64,000 nt of DNA from JANPPS01 sp965246925 (lineage in GTDB: Bacteria > Pseudomonadota > Alphaproteobacteria > Acetobacterales > Acetobacteraceae), in contig OZ251994.1 of NCBI GenBank assembly GCA_965246925.1, forward strand, positions 4,030,001 to 4,094,000, read 5' to 3'. Made by a program: the position numbers and the translations under genes. The notes beneath the pieces were generated by a model. That model saw only the letters and a program-made list of their open reading frames with translations. It ran no database searches and had not been told where the DNA came from. Shown here in pieces: positions 46,134 through 55,951 of the stretch; the stretch's first letter is position 1, and every line of letters starts with the position of its first letter.

Positions 46134-47698
46134 GTGATGGGCAGCCAATGCCGTCCGTCCCGTTCTAGCAGCCGGTCGGCCGCGGCCGGGCCCGCGCTGC
46201 CGGCACGGTAATCCTGCACCTGAGTGTGCCCGGCGCCCCACTCCACCAAGATGGGATCGACCGCGGCCCAGCCAGCCTCCACATTGTCGGCGCGCTGAAA
46301 CAGCGTCTGATCGCCGATCATGACGTCATAGATCAGCGTCTCATACCCGGTCGCGGACGGGGTCTTGAAGAAATCGGAATAGCGGAACTCCATGCGCACC
46401 GCGCCCAGCTCCATCGTCGGGCCCGGCACCTTGGCGCTCAGCTGCAGCGTGATGCCCTCGCTCGGCTGCACATGGATCGTCATGGTGTTGGGCGTGAGCT
46501 TTTCCACCGGAGTTTCCCGGAACAGCGCGTACGGCGCCTGCTTGAAATGAACCACGATCTCGGTCTTCCGCACGCTCATGCGCTTGCCGGTGCGGATATA
46601 GAACGGCACGCCGGCCCAGCGGAAATTGTCGATCTTGAGACGCATCGCGACGTAGGTTTCGGTCACGCTATCCTGCGCTACGTCCTTTTCTTGCGAGTAA
46701 CCCGGCAGCGCCTCACCCTTGATGATTCCCGCCGTGTATTGGCCGCGCACCACGTCCCGCGCCACCCGCATGGCGTCCATCGGCTTGATCGCCTGGATCA
46801 CCTTGGCCTTCTCGGCCCGGACCTCGTCCGCATCGAAGCTGTTGGGCGGCTCCATGGCCACCATCGCCAGCAGCTGGAACATGTGGTTGGGCACCATGTC
46901 TCGCAGCGCGCCGGTCGGCTCGTAGAAGCGGGCCCGGCCCTCGACGCCCACCGTCTCGGCCGCGGTGATCTGCACGTGATCGATATAGAACCGGTTCCAC
47001 AGCGGCTCGAAGATGCCGTTGCTGAAGCGCAGCGCCATGATGTTCTGCACCGTTTCTTTACCCAGAAAGTGATCGATGCGGAACACCTGGTGCTCACCCA
47101 CGTGGCTCAGGATCAACTCGTTCAGCGCCTTGGCGCTCGCGAGGTCGTGGCCGAACGGCTTTTCCACCACCACCCGGCGGAACGCACCCTCCGCCTCCTT
47201 GAGCATGTCGGCCTCGGCCAGCTTTTCCACCACCGGGCCAAAGAACCGCGCGGCCACGGCCAGGTAGAAGATGCAGTTGCCCTGCAGTTTGGTCGCGAGC
47301 TCCTTGAACGCCTCCGCACTGCCGAAATCGGCGACGTGGTAGTTCAGCCGGTCGCGCAGCCAGCCCCAGGCGTCATGGTCCAGCCTCTCCGGCGCGAACT
47401 CCCCGCCGCGGTCCTTGACGAACGACTCCATGGTCGCGGTCAGGTTATTGCGGAAGCTCTCGTCGTCACCGGGCTGCACATCGACGCCGATGATCTTGAA
47501 CCCTTCCTGCAGCAGCCCGGCCAAATGCAGGTTGTAGATGGACGGCATCAGCAGACGCTTGGTCAGATCTCCGGCCGCGCCGAAGATCACCAGGGTCGAG
47601 GGCGGCGCGGGCAGCGCCTTGCCCAGCACGGCGGCCAGAGTGTCCGGCCCGTCCATGCGCGTCGTGACGTCGAGGGTGCTGCCGTCCGGGCCGGGCAT
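46130..47698 (-). CDS. zwf: glucose-6-phosphate dehydrogenase
   Basis: First step of the oxidative pentose phosphate pathway, making NAD(P)H. 522 aa. N-terminal coenzyme motif VIFGAAGDLTKRLL, EKPFGHDLASAKALN, the active-site signature RIDHFLGKE, and GRARFYEPTGALRDMVPNH. Ends overlap the HAD gene; 3 bp after gnd. Confidence 0.98.
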   Translation of the reverse strand: MPGPDGSTLDVTTRMDGPDTLAAVLGKALPAPPSTLVIFGAAGDLTKRLLMPSIYNLHLAGLLQEGFKIIGVDVQPGDDESFRNNLTATMESFVKDRGGEFAPERLDHDAWGWLRDRLNYHVADFGSAEAFKELATKLQGNCIFYLAVAARFFGPVVEKLAEADMLKEAEGAFRRVVVEKPFGHDLASAKALNELILSHVGEHQVFRIDHFLGKETVQNIMALRFSNGIFEPLWNRFYIDHVQITAAETVGVEGRARFYEPTGALRDMVPNHMFQLLAMVAMEPPNSFDADEVRAEKAKVIQAIKPMDAMRVARDVVRGQYTAGIIKGEALPGYSQEKDVAQDSVTETYVAMRLKIDNFRWAGVPFYIRTGKRMSVRKTEIVVHFKQAPYALFRETPVEKLTPNTMTIHVQPSEGITLQLSAKVPGPTMELGAVRMEFRYSDFFKTPSATGYETLIYDVMIGDQTLFQRADNVEAGWAAVDPILVEWGAGHTQVQDYRAGSAGPAAADRLLERDGRHWLPIT

Positions 47699-47701
47699 GG
47701 G

Positions 47702-48691
47702 TCAGCTCTCCTTCGGCGTCGAAATTTCGACATGCCCGCCGAACCCGGCCCGCATGGCGCTCAGCAGCTTATTCGGGAACGCGCCCTGGCGGCGGCTTTC
47801 GAACCGGGCATAGAGGCTGGTGGAGAGCACCGGGGCGGGAACGCCTTCCTCGACCGCAGCCTCGATCGTCCAGCGGCCCTCGCCGGAATCCGCGACCTCA
47901 CCCTTATAGTCCGACAGCGTGTCGTTCTTGGCCAGCGCCATGGCCGTCAGGTCCAGCAGCCAGGAACTGACGACGCTGCCGCGGCGCCAGACCTCGGACA
48001 CTTCGGTCAGGTCGATGTCGAACCGCTCGGCCTCCGGCAGTTCCTCGCTGTTCTTGTGCTTGAGGATGTCGAACCCCTCGGCATAGGCCTGCATGAGTCC
48101 GTACTCGATGCCGTTATGCACCATCTTCACGAAGTGCCCTGCGCCGGCGGGCCCGGCGTGAATATAACCCTGCTCGGCCCGGGGGTCGCGGCCATCCCGG
48201 TGCGGCGTCCGCTCGATCGTGCCGATGCCGGGTGCGAGGGTGGCGAAGATCGGGTCCAGATGGTCCACCGCCGATTTTTCCCCGCCGATCATCATGCAGT
48301 ATCCGCGGTCGATGCCCCATATGCCGCCGGACGTGCCGACGTCTATATAGGTGATGCCCTTCTCGCGCAGCGTGGCGGCGCGACGGATGTCGTCCTTGTA
48401 ATAGCTGTTGCCGCCATCGATGATGATGTCGCCCTTGTCCATCATGCCGGCCAGTTGCATCACGGTATCCTCCGTGATCTTCCCCGCAGGTAACATGACC
48501 CAGACTGCGCGTGGCGGGGTAAGTTGCTTTACCATGTCTTCCAGGCCCGTGCTGGGCTTGGCGCCCTTACCTTGCAGCATATGCACCGGGTCCGGGTTGC
48601 GGTCATACACGACTGTCGTGTGGCCGGCGCGCATAAGGCGCTGGCTGATGTTCCCGCCCATCCGGCCTAGGCCAATAATTCCGAGTTCCAT
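47702..48691 (-). CDS. gnd: 6-phosphogluconate dehydrogenase, decarboxylating (short type)
   Basis: Converts 6-phosphogluconate to ribulose-5-phosphate and CO2. 329 aa, the short YqeC/Gluconobacter type rather than the 470-aa form. Coenzyme motif LGIIGLGRMGGNI, IIDGGNSYYKDD, the substrate segment DVGTSGGIWGIDRGYCMMIGG and GAGHFVKMVHNGIEYG with catalytic Lys. Separated from tal-pgi by 58 bp holding a palindromic repeat. Confidence 0.97.
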   Translation of the reverse strand: MELGIIGLGRMGGNISQRLMRAGHTTVVYDRNPDPVHMLQGKGAKPSTGLEDMVKQLTPPRAVWVMLPAGKITEDTVMQLAGMMDKGDIIIDGGNSYYKDDIRRAATLREKGITYIDVGTSGGIWGIDRGYCMMIGGEKSAVDHLDPIFATLAPGIGTIERTPHRDGRDPRAEQGYIHAGPAGAGHFVKMVHNGIEYGLMQAYAEGFDILKHKNSEELPEAERFDIDLTEVSEVWRRGSVVSSWLLDLTAMALAKNDTLSDYKGEVADSGEGRWTIEAAVEEGVPAPVLSTSLYARFESRRQGAFPNKLLSAMRAGFGGHVEISTPKES

Positions 48692-48726
48692 GCTTACTCC
48701 GGTCCTTGTCGTTTCCCTCACCCCAA

Positions 48727-48747
48727 CCCTCTCCCGGAGGGAGAGGG
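48727..48747. repeat. palindromic REP-like element, copy 3
   Basis: CCCTCTCCC / GGGAGAGGG perfect stem with loop GGA, preceded by CCCTCACCCCAA. Same family as the copies at 32669 and 32753. Placed between tal-pgi and gnd inside the operon, where a stable hairpin could attenuate or protect mRNA segments. Confidence 0.75.
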
Positions 48748-48749
48748 GG

Positions 48750-51554
48750 CTAGGACAACCCTTTCTGGATAGCCTGCGCTAATCTCGTGAGACCGGCTTC
48801 CCGGTCGGGACCGAGATGGACTCTTAGGGCGCGACGCTTGCGTTCGGTCAGCACCTCGAAGTCACCGCGGGCCTGGGCCGCCTTGACGGTGCCGAAGGTG
48901 TAGCCGCCGCCGGGCACGTCCAGGTCCTGCGCTTCGTCACCGGTGATCTGGAGGAACACGCCGCTGTTCGGCCCGCCCTTATAGGCTTGGCCGGTCGAAT
49001 GTAGAAAGCGCGGGCCGAAGCCGGCGCAGGTGGCGGTATGCTTATGGTCGCGTATGCCGGTCCGCATCTGACGAAGCGCGTCGATATGCGCCGGTGTGCG
49101 GTCCAAATAGGCCAGCAGCGCCACGTAATCCCCGGTGCCGGCGCGGGCCAGGTGCGCCTTGATCACTGCGTCCAGGCCGGACTTGGGAAGGTCGGCCTGG
49201 TTCGTCGCGTCCGTGAACAGCTTCAGGCCATCCTCGGTCACGAACGGCGTCTCGTCCGGCAGCTTGCCGTCCTTGGCGACCGCGTCGGTCAGCTTCTTAG
49301 TCTCAATCTTGCTCGCCTCCACGTCCGGCTGATTAAAGGCGTTGATGCCGATTACCGAACCGGCGACCGCAGTCGCGAACTCCCACAGGAAGAACTGCTG
49401 CGCGATCTGGATCTTATCCGATAGCGTGAACCGGATCACCGGCTGACCCGCTGCCTCCAAGGCGATGACCGCCGCGTCATGCGTGCTGTCACCGGACAGC
49501 TGCAGATAGGCGAACACGCGGTCGGCGCCATACACGCCGGGGGCGCCGAGGGGCTCGTCATCGACGGGCACGATACCGTGGCCGAGCTTGCCCGTGCTTT
49601 CCGCCAGCAATTGCTCGAGCCAGGCGCCCATGTCGGCGATTCCCGGGGAGGCGATCACGGTTACCTTGTCCCGGCCCATCTTGGCCGCGGTGCCAAGGAT
49701 TGCGCCGAGCTGCACGCCAGGGTTCTCGGCCGGTGGTGTACCCGCGGCGCAGGCGGCGGTCATCAGCGCGGCGCTTTGCAGGAACGCCTTCAGGTCCAGC
49801 CCCATCGCCGCCGCGGGGACGATGCCGAAATTGGACAGCACCGAATACCGCCCGCCGATCGTGGGATCACCCAGGAACACGTGCCGGAACCCGTCATTGG
49901 CGGCAATGCCGGCAACCTTGGAGCCTGGGTCGGTGACCGCTACGAAATGCTGCCCAGGCTCCTGCACGGCATGGCTCATGCGGTCCCAGAAGAACGCCTT
50001 AAAGATGTTCGGCTCAAGCGTGCCGCCCGATTTCGAGCTGACGATGCAGAGCGTCTTCTTGAGATCGACCGATTTCTCCAGTGCTGCAATCTGCGCCGGG
50101 TCAGTGCTGTCCAGGATCTGTAGGGCGGGAAAGCCCGGCACGCGGCCGAACGTCTCGGCCAGCACCTCCGGGCCCAAGCTCGACCCGCCCATGCCCAGCA
50201 ACAGCACATGCTCGAACCCGGCCTGCTTCACTTCGTCCTGGAAGGCCTGCAACGCGGACAAATCGGCCTGCCGGTCCTGCACGACGTGCAGCCAGCCGAG
50301 CCACTTAGCCTCGTCCTCACCGGTCCAGAGCTTGGCGTCATGCGCCCAGAGGTCCCGCACCAGACCCTTCTTGCGCCACTCGTCCATGGTGGCCTTCACC
50401 GCCGCGTCCAGCTCCGGCGGCAGCTTGGCGCTCATGCCGGACAGCTGGGAACCCAGCATCGCCGCACGCTTCTTGGCGACCGAGCCCAGCAAACCGTCCG
50501 CGGCGGCGGCAAACAGCTCGACGCCGTCCTGCACCAGCTTCAACGTAACGCCTTCAAGGTCCAAGCCCTGCTTCTCGGCCTCGGCCAGCACGTGCTTGGC
50601 GTCTTCCAGACCCTCGGTCAAGCTTTCCCGGCATTTCCCGTGGTCGCGAAAGGCGTCCATCGTCGCGGGGGGGATCGTGTTGACGGTGTCGCGTCCGATC
50701 AGCTCTTCGACATACAGCACGTCACTATACGCTTTGTCCTTCACCCCCGTGCTGGCCCAGAGCAGGCGCTGCGGCTGCGCCCCGGCGGCGGCGAGCTTCT
50801 TCCAGCGGTCCGAGCCGATCAGGCCGAGGTAGTGCTGATACGCCACCTTGGCATTCGCGATGGCGATCTTGCCGCGCAAGGGCTTGAGCGCCGGGTCGAC
50901 GCGCTCATCGATCCTCTTGTCCATCACCGCGTCGATCCGGCTCACGAAGAAGCTGGCGACGCTGGCGATCCCGGCGACCGGCAGCCCCTTCGCCATCCGG
51001 TCCTCGAGCCCGGCGATGAACGCCTCGGCCACGGCCTGATAGGCCTTCAAAGAAAACAGGAGCGTCACGTTGATGTTGAGGCCATCGCCGATCAGCGTGC
51101 GGACCGCGGGCGCCCCGGCATCGGTGCCGGGCACCTTGACCATTAGGTTGGGCCGCTCCACCGCCTTCCAGAGCCGGCGCGCCTCGGTCACCGTGTCATC
51201 GGTGCGCAGCGCCAAATAGGGCGAGACCTCGAGGCTCACATAGCCGTCGATCTTCTGGGTGGCCTCATACACCGGACGCATCAGGTCGCAGGCGTGCTGA
51301 ATATCCTCCTCGGCCAGCGCCTCGTAGATGTCCAGCGCGTCATGGTCACCCTTGGCCGCGAGGGCCTTGAAGCCGTCGTCGTAATCAGTCCCCTCCCCCA
51401 TCGCCTTCTGGAAGATCGACGGGTTAGAGGTGATGCCCTTCAGCCCGTCCCCGTCCACCAGCTTCTGCAGGCTGCCATTGGCGGTAAAGCTGCGCTGGAT
51501 GAAGTCGAGCCAGGGGCTTTGGCCGAATTGCCCGAGCTGCTGGAGTGGGTTCAA
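48750..51554 (-). CDS. transaldolase / glucose-6-phosphate isomerase fusion
   Basis: 934-aa bifunctional enzyme. Residues 1 to about 370 are transaldolase (GLKGITSNPSIFQKA, PNLMVKVPGTDAG with Schiff-base Lys140, NVTLLFSLKAYQAVAEA, SRIDAVMDKRID, KLVQDGVELFAAA). The rest is glucose-6-phosphate isomerase (LLGMGGSSLGPEVLAETFG, VSSKSGGTLEPNIFKAFFW, GGRYSVLSNFG, EFATAVAGSVIGINAFNQPDVEASK). Such tal-pgi fusions are known in acetic acid bacteria and relatives. It links the non-oxidative pentose branch with the hexose phosphate pool. The start overlaps the tkt stop by 4 bp. Confidence 0.97.
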   Translation of the reverse strand: MNPLQQLGQFGQSPWLDFIQRSFTANGSLQKLVDGDGLKGITSNPSIFQKAMGEGTDYDDGFKALAAKGDHDALDIYEALAEEDIQHACDLMRPVYEATQKIDGYVSLEVSPYLALRTDDTVTEARRLWKAVERPNLMVKVPGTDAGAPAVRTLIGDGLNINVTLLFSLKAYQAVAEAFIAGLEDRMAKGLPVAGIASVASFFVSRIDAVMDKRIDERVDPALKPLRGKIAIANAKVAYQHYLGLIGSDRWKKLAAAGAQPQRLLWASTGVKDKAYSDVLYVEELIGRDTVNTIPPATMDAFRDHGKCRESLTEGLEDAKHVLAEAEKQGLDLEGVTLKLVQDGVELFAAAADGLLGSVAKKRAAMLGSQLSGMSAKLPPELDAAVKATMDEWRKKGLVRDLWAHDAKLWTGEDEAKWLGWLHVVQDRQADLSALQAFQDEVKQAGFEHVLLLGMGGSSLGPEVLAETFGRVPGFPALQILDSTDPAQIAALEKSVDLKKTLCIVSSKSGGTLEPNIFKAFFWDRMSHAVQEPGQHFVAVTDPGSKVAGIAANDGFRHVFLGDPTIGGRYSVLSNFGIVPAAAMGLDLKAFLQSAALMTAACAAGTPPAENPGVQLGAILGTAAKMGRDKVTVIASPGIADMGAWLEQLLAESTGKLGHGIVPVDDEPLGAPGVYGADRVFAYLQLSGDSTHDAAVIALEAAGQPVIRFTLSDKIQIAQQFFLWEFATAVAGSVIGINAFNQPDVEASKIETKKLTDAVAKDGKLPDETPFVTEDGLKLFTDATNQADLPKSGLDAVIKAHLARAGTGDYVALLAYLDRTPAHIDALRQMRTGIRDHKHTATCAGFGPRFLHSTGQAYKGGPNSGVFLQITGDEAQDLDVPGGGYTFGTVKAAQARGDFEVLTERKRRALRVHLGPDREAGLTRLAQAIQKGLS

Positions 51555-53635
51555 TGCGCTTCTCCTCGTTTGGCTTGGCTCCGGGCCGCATCGAGCACGG
51601 CGTCCGGCGTGAAGCCGAATTTCTTCAGCAGCTCGGCCGCCGGGGCGCTGGCGCCGAAGCTATGCATACCGATTACCGCACCACGGCGCCCGGTATAGCG
51701 GTCCCAGCCCAGGGTCGTCGCCTGTTCCACCGCGACCCGGCCGATGATGTGGTCCGGCAGCACCTCGTTCTGGTAGGCCTCATCCTGCTGTTCGAACAAT
51801 TCCCAGCTGGGCATGGACACCACCCGCGCCGACACGCCTTCGGCCTTCAGGGCCTCATACGCGCCGATACACAGGCTCACTTCGCTGCCGGTGCCCATCA
51901 GGATCACCTGCGGCTCCTCGCTATCGGCTACGATGTAGGCGCCCCTGGCGACCCCCTTGGCGGAGGCGTATTTCTCCCGGTCTATGGTCGGCAGCGCCTG
52001 ACGGCTGAGGGCCAAGGCCACCGGGTGGTGCTTCGAGTGCATCGCCACGCGCCACGCCTCCGCCACCTCATTGGCGTCCGCGGGGCGCAGCACGATCAGG
52101 CCCGGAATGCCGCGCAGCATCAGCAACTGCTCGATCGGCTGATGCGTCGGCCCATCTTCGCCGACGCCGATGCTATCGTGGGTAAAGATGTAGATGACCG
52201 GCACCTCCATGATCGCCGCGAGGCGGATAGGAGGCTTCATATAATCGGAAAAGATTAAGAAACCGCTACCATACGCACGAACACCCGACAGGGCCATGCC
52301 GTTGCAGATCGAGCCCATGGCGTGCTCGCGGATGCCGAAATGCAGGTTGCGGCCGCCGTAATTATCGGCCTCGAAGCTGCCGGCGCCGTCGAACGTCATG
52401 TTGGATTTGGTGCTGGGCGCAAGGTCTGCGGCGCCGCCGATCAGCCAGGGCACGTGCTTTCCGATGGCGTTCAGCACTTTTTGCGAGCTATCGCGGCTCG
52501 CAAGCCCCTTGGCGTCGGCAGGGAAGACCGGGATGTCGGCATCCCAGCCCTCAGGCAGCTCGTGATGATCCATCTGGTCCAGCTCGGCCGCCAAATCCGG
52601 ATACTCGGCCCGGTAGCGGGACAACAACTCCATCCACTCGGCGCGCAGCTTGGACCCGCGGGCGCCCATCTTTTCGGCAAACCTTTCCCGCACACCGTCC
52701 GGCACTAAGAACTGCGCGTCTTCCGGCCAGCCATACGACCGTTTGGCCGCCTTGATCTCTTCATCGCCCAGCGGCTCGCCATGCGCTTCCCGGGTGCCTT
52801 GCTTGTGCGGGGCGCCGTAGCCGATGACCGAGGTGACAATAATGAAAGTCGGGCGGTCGGTCACGCTCTCGGCCTCACGCAAGGCGGCGCCCATCGCGTT
52901 GACATCATTGGCGTCCGCGACCCGGACGATGTGCCAGCCATAGGCGGAGAACCGGGCGGCGACATCCTCGTCGAACGCCAGGTTGGTCGGTCCCTCGATC
53001 GTGATGTGGTTGCTATCGTAGATCCAAACGAGGTTCGACAACCGCAGATGCGCCGCCGTGCTGCCCGCCTCGGACGACACGCCCTCCATCATGCAGCCAT
53101 CGCCGCACAGCGCGTAAACCCGATAGTTATAAAGCTCGTAGCCCGGCTTGTTATACCGGTTTGCAAACCAGCGCTGCGCCATCGCCATGCCGACCGAGTT
53201 CGCCACACCCTGCCCCAGCGGCCCCGTGGTGGTCTCGACACCCGAGGTATAGCTGTACTCCGGATGACCCGGCGTGACGCTGCTCAGCTGCCGGAACTGC
53301 TTGATGTCATCGAGCGATATAGCCTCGGCATTGGTGGGCCCGTTCTGGTCCAGCCTGCGGACCCCAGCCAAATGAATGAGTGAATACAACAGCATGGACG
53401 CATGACCGACACTCAGCACGAAGCGGTCGCGGTTCGGCCAGGACGGGTCCGCCGGGTCGTAGCGAAGGAAATCCTGCCAAATAGTGTAGCCGACCGGCGC
53501 CATGGCCATAGGGGTGCCGGGATGGCCGGACTTGGCTTTCTGCACCGCGTCCATCGACAAGGTGCGGATCGTGTCGATCGCCGTCTTGTCGATCGCGGGC
53601 AGGCTGGCCTTCGTGAAGTCACCGTCTGCTGCCAT
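51551..53635 (-). CDS. tkt: transketolase
   Basis: Thiamine diphosphate enzyme moving two-carbon ketol units. 694 aa. SGHPGTPMAMAPVGY, SVGHASMLLYSLIHLAG, GPLGQGVANSVGMAMAQR, the ThDP/Mg motif GDGCMMEGVSSEA to YDSNHITIEG, and FTHDSIGVGEDGPTHQPIEQL. The ATG at 53635 has AGGAAG upstream; the open frame before it is not conserved. First gene of the pentose phosphate operon; the promoter lies in the 157-bp gap to the MATE gene. Confidence 0.98.
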   Translation of the reverse strand: MAADGDFTKASLPAIDKTAIDTIRTLSMDAVQKAKSGHPGTPMAMAPVGYTIWQDFLRYDPADPSWPNRDRFVLSVGHASMLLYSLIHLAGVRRLDQNGPTNAEAISLDDIKQFRQLSSVTPGHPEYSYTSGVETTTGPLGQGVANSVGMAMAQRWFANRYNKPGYELYNYRVYALCGDGCMMEGVSSEAGSTAAHLRLSNLVWIYDSNHITIEGPTNLAFDEDVAARFSAYGWHIVRVADANDVNAMGAALREAESVTDRPTFIIVTSVIGYGAPHKQGTREAHGEPLGDEEIKAAKRSYGWPEDAQFLVPDGVRERFAEKMGARGSKLRAEWMELLSRYRAEYPDLAAELDQMDHHELPEGWDADIPVFPADAKGLASRDSSQKVLNAIGKHVPWLIGGAADLAPSTKSNMTFDGAGSFEADNYGGRNLHFGIREHAMGSICNGMALSGVRAYGSGFLIFSDYMKPPIRLAAIMEVPVIYIFTHDSIGVGEDGPTHQPIEQLLMLRGIPGLIVLRPADANEVAEAWRVAMHSKHHPVALALSRQALPTIDREKYASAKGVARGAYIVADSEEPQVILMGTGSEVSLCIGAYEALKAEGVSARVVSMPSWELFEQQDEAYQNEVLPDHIIGRVAVEQATTLGWDRYTGRRGAVIGMHSFGASAPAAELLKKFGFTPDAVLDAARSQAKRGEAH

Positions 53636-53792
53636 GGCTCTTCCTTTACGGGCGTGGTTGCCGGGTAGAATGGTTTGCAACCCGGCAAAAGGGAAGCGGC
53701 CCCGTGCGCCCTCTTTCACCTGCACCCAGTATGGCGCAAAACGGGCGCGCGGCCAGGGGGTCGGCTGTGGCGTTTCTGTGAACGAGGGTTAA

Positions 53793-55145
53793 ATGCCAAC
53801 CGCAACCAAACCGCGCCCGCTCATGACGGGGGGCGCCGTCGCCCCGCTGCTGTTCCGCCTGACGCTGCCGATGGTGGGAGGCGTGATGGCGACCATCGGA
53901 TACTCGGTGGCCGAGACCTGGTTGTTAGCCCGCCTGGGGCCGGATACGCTGTCCGCGGCTTCATTCACGTTTCCGGTGAACATGGTCATCATCAGCCTGG
54001 CGATCGGCCTCGCGGCCGGCACGTCCGCCGTGGTGGCGCGGGCGCTGGGTGCGGCGGAGGACGCGGGCGCGCTGGTGGTAGATGCTATGTTGCTGACCGC
54101 CGGGCTCGGCCTAGTGGCGGCGTTGCTGGCCGAAATATTCGCCGGGCCGCTATTCCGGCTGATGGGCGCACCCGCGCCGCTGATACCGCTGATCTTGAGC
54201 TATATGCGGCTTTGGCTACCGGCGGCAGTGGTGTTCATGACGGCGATGGTGGGGCTGTCGGCCGGCCGGGCGGCGGGGGATGCACGGTTTCAGGGCCTGG
54301 CTATGATCCTGGCAGCGTTGCTGAACGCGGCGGTGGCGGCACCGTTGATCTTGGGGGTGGGCGGCTGGCGGGGCCTCGGCCTACCCGGCGCGCCCATTGC
54401 CAATGTCTGTGCATGGGGGCCGTTGCTGATCGGGACGCTTTGGCGGTTACGCAGCCTTGGCCTGCTGCAGGCGGGGTGGCCCAGCGTCGCGCGGTTCCGG
54501 GTGTCGGCGGCCCGGGTGCTCCACGTTGGGCTTCCGGCGGCGGCCACGAATACGATCATCCCGGTCTCGGCCGCGATCGTCACTGCCATCTTGGCCACCT
54601 ATGGCGCGCGCGCCGTGGCAGGCTTCGGCGTGGCTGGGCGGGTTGAGGGATTGGCTCTGGTCATGGCATACGCGCTGTCCGCCATCATGAACCCGTTCGC
54701 CGGGCAAAACGCGGGGGCGGGGCGCATGGACCGGGTGCGGGAGGGGCTTCGCGTCAGCTTTGTGTTCTGCATGGGGCTTGGCGCCGCTCTGGCGGCCGGT
54801 CTGTTCGGCGCGGGCCATTGGGTGGCGGGGCTGTTCACCCATGATCCAGAGGTCGCCAGCGCCGTGGTGGCCTACCTGCATATCGTGCCGCTGAGCTATG
54901 GCACGGCGGGAATCATCGCCGTGGTCAACGCGGCGTTCAACGGGCTGAACCGGCCCGGGGCGGCGGTGGTGATCTCCGTGGCGCGGACGCTGGGCGTCAA
55001 CGTGCCGGTAGCCTGGATCGGCGGGCGGCTGTTCGGTGCGGACGGCGTGTTCCTGGGCGTGTGCGTGGCCAATCTGGTGGTGGGCCTGGCGGCCGCCATT
55101 TGGGTATGGCGCGTCACCAGGCCCGTGCCGGTTAGGTCAGCGTAG
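53793..55145 (+). CDS. MATE family efflux transporter
   Basis: 450-aa inner-membrane exporter with twelve hydrophobic segments arranged as two six-helix halves. The N-terminal half opens PLLFRLTLPMVGGVMATIGYSVAETWLLARLG and the second half RVLHVGLPAAATNTIIPVSAAIV, typical of the family. Cation-coupled drug or metabolite extrusion is the family role. Convergent with aqpZ, overlapping by 14 bp. Confidence 0.92.
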   Translation: MPTATKPRPLMTGGAVAPLLFRLTLPMVGGVMATIGYSVAETWLLARLGPDTLSAASFTFPVNMVIISLAIGLAAGTSAVVARALGAAEDAGALVVDAMLLTAGLGLVAALLAEIFAGPLFRLMGAPAPLIPLILSYMRLWLPAAVVFMTAMVGLSAGRAAGDARFQGLAMILAALLNAAVAAPLILGVGGWRGLGLPGAPIANVCAWGPLLIGTLWRLRSLGLLQAGWPSVARFRVSAARVLHVGLPAAATNTIIPVSAAIVTAILATYGARAVAGFGVAGRVEGLALVMAYALSAIMNPFAGQNAGAGRMDRVREGLRVSFVFCMGLGAALAAGLFGAGHWVAGLFTHDPEVASAVVAYLHIVPLSYGTAGIIAVVNAAFNGLNRPGAAVVISVARTLGVNVPVAWIGGRLFGADGVFLGVCVANLVVGLAAAIWVWRVTRPVPVRSA

Positions 55146-55884
55146 GGTCCTTCTGCGGCACGGCCGACAGCGCGCGCGGCAGGGTCTGGTCGTCTTCCTT
55201 ATAGAGCGCCTTACCGGCGACCCCGGCCATGGCCGCACCGATCATCGGCGCTGCCCAAAAGAGCCAGAGCTGACCGATATACGCGCCGCCCGCGAACAGC
55301 GCCGGGCCGGTGCTACGCGCTGGGTTCACGGACGTGTTGGTGACGGGTATCGACACAAGGTGGATCAACGTGAGCGCAAGCCCGATCGCGATCGGCGCGA
55401 AACCAGACGGCGCGCGGGCGGAGGTGGACCCTAGAATGACCATCAGGAACAAGAAGGTCATGACCACTTCGATCATGAAGCAGCTGACCATGCTATACTT
55501 GCCCGGGCTGAGTGCGTCATAGCCGTTGGAGGCAAACCCGCCGACCTCAAACAGCGGCTTGCCGCTGGCAATCGTATAGAGCACGAATGAGGCGACTATG
55601 GCGGCGATGACCTGCGTCACGATATAAGGAAGCACGCCGCGTCCGTTGAACCGGCCCCCAACCCACAGGCCGACGGTCACCGCGGGGTTGAAATGGCCAC
55701 CGGAAATGTGACCGACCGAGTAGGCCATGCAGAGCACCGTAAGGCCGAACGCCAGTGACACGCCAGCGAAGGCGATACCGAGCCCGCCCGGAAAGACTGC
55801 GGCGAGCACGGCGCTGCCGCAGCCGGCGAAAGTCAGCGTGAATGTGCCCAAAAACTCGGCACCCAAGCGTTTACTCAGCAACAT
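55132..55884 (-). CDS. aqpZ: aquaporin Z
   Basis: 250-aa water channel with six transmembrane helices and two pore half-helices. NPA motifs in SGGHFNPAVTVGLW and NTSVNPARSTGPALF; the Arg following the second NPA is the selectivity-filter Arg. FLGTFTLTFAGCGSAVLAA and TLIHLVSIPVTNTSVNPARS are AqpZ-like. Start ATG 55884; an upstream in-frame start would add a non-conserved stretch. Confidence 0.95.
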   Translation of the reverse strand: MLLSKRLGAEFLGTFTLTFAGCGSAVLAAVFPGGLGIAFAGVSLAFGLTVLCMAYSVGHISGGHFNPAVTVGLWVGGRFNGRGVLPYIVTQVIAAIVASFVLYTIASGKPLFEVGGFASNGYDALSPGKYSMVSCFMIEVVMTFLFLMVILGSTSARAPSGFAPIAIGLALTLIHLVSIPVTNTSVNPARSTGPALFAGGAYIGQLWLFWAAPMIGAAMAGVAGKALYKEDDQTLPRALSAVPQKDPTLT

Positions 55885-55951
55885 ATTTGTTCTCCCGTTA
55901 ACGATCACGGGCGCGTTATTACCTGCAAATCTGTTCGGAATGCGACCGAAA

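Noticed and set aside
46226..48493. A 755-codon plus-strand open frame opposite zwf and gnd
   Set aside because: Antisense shadow of two confident enzymes; composition is His/Arg/Leu-rich and without motifs.
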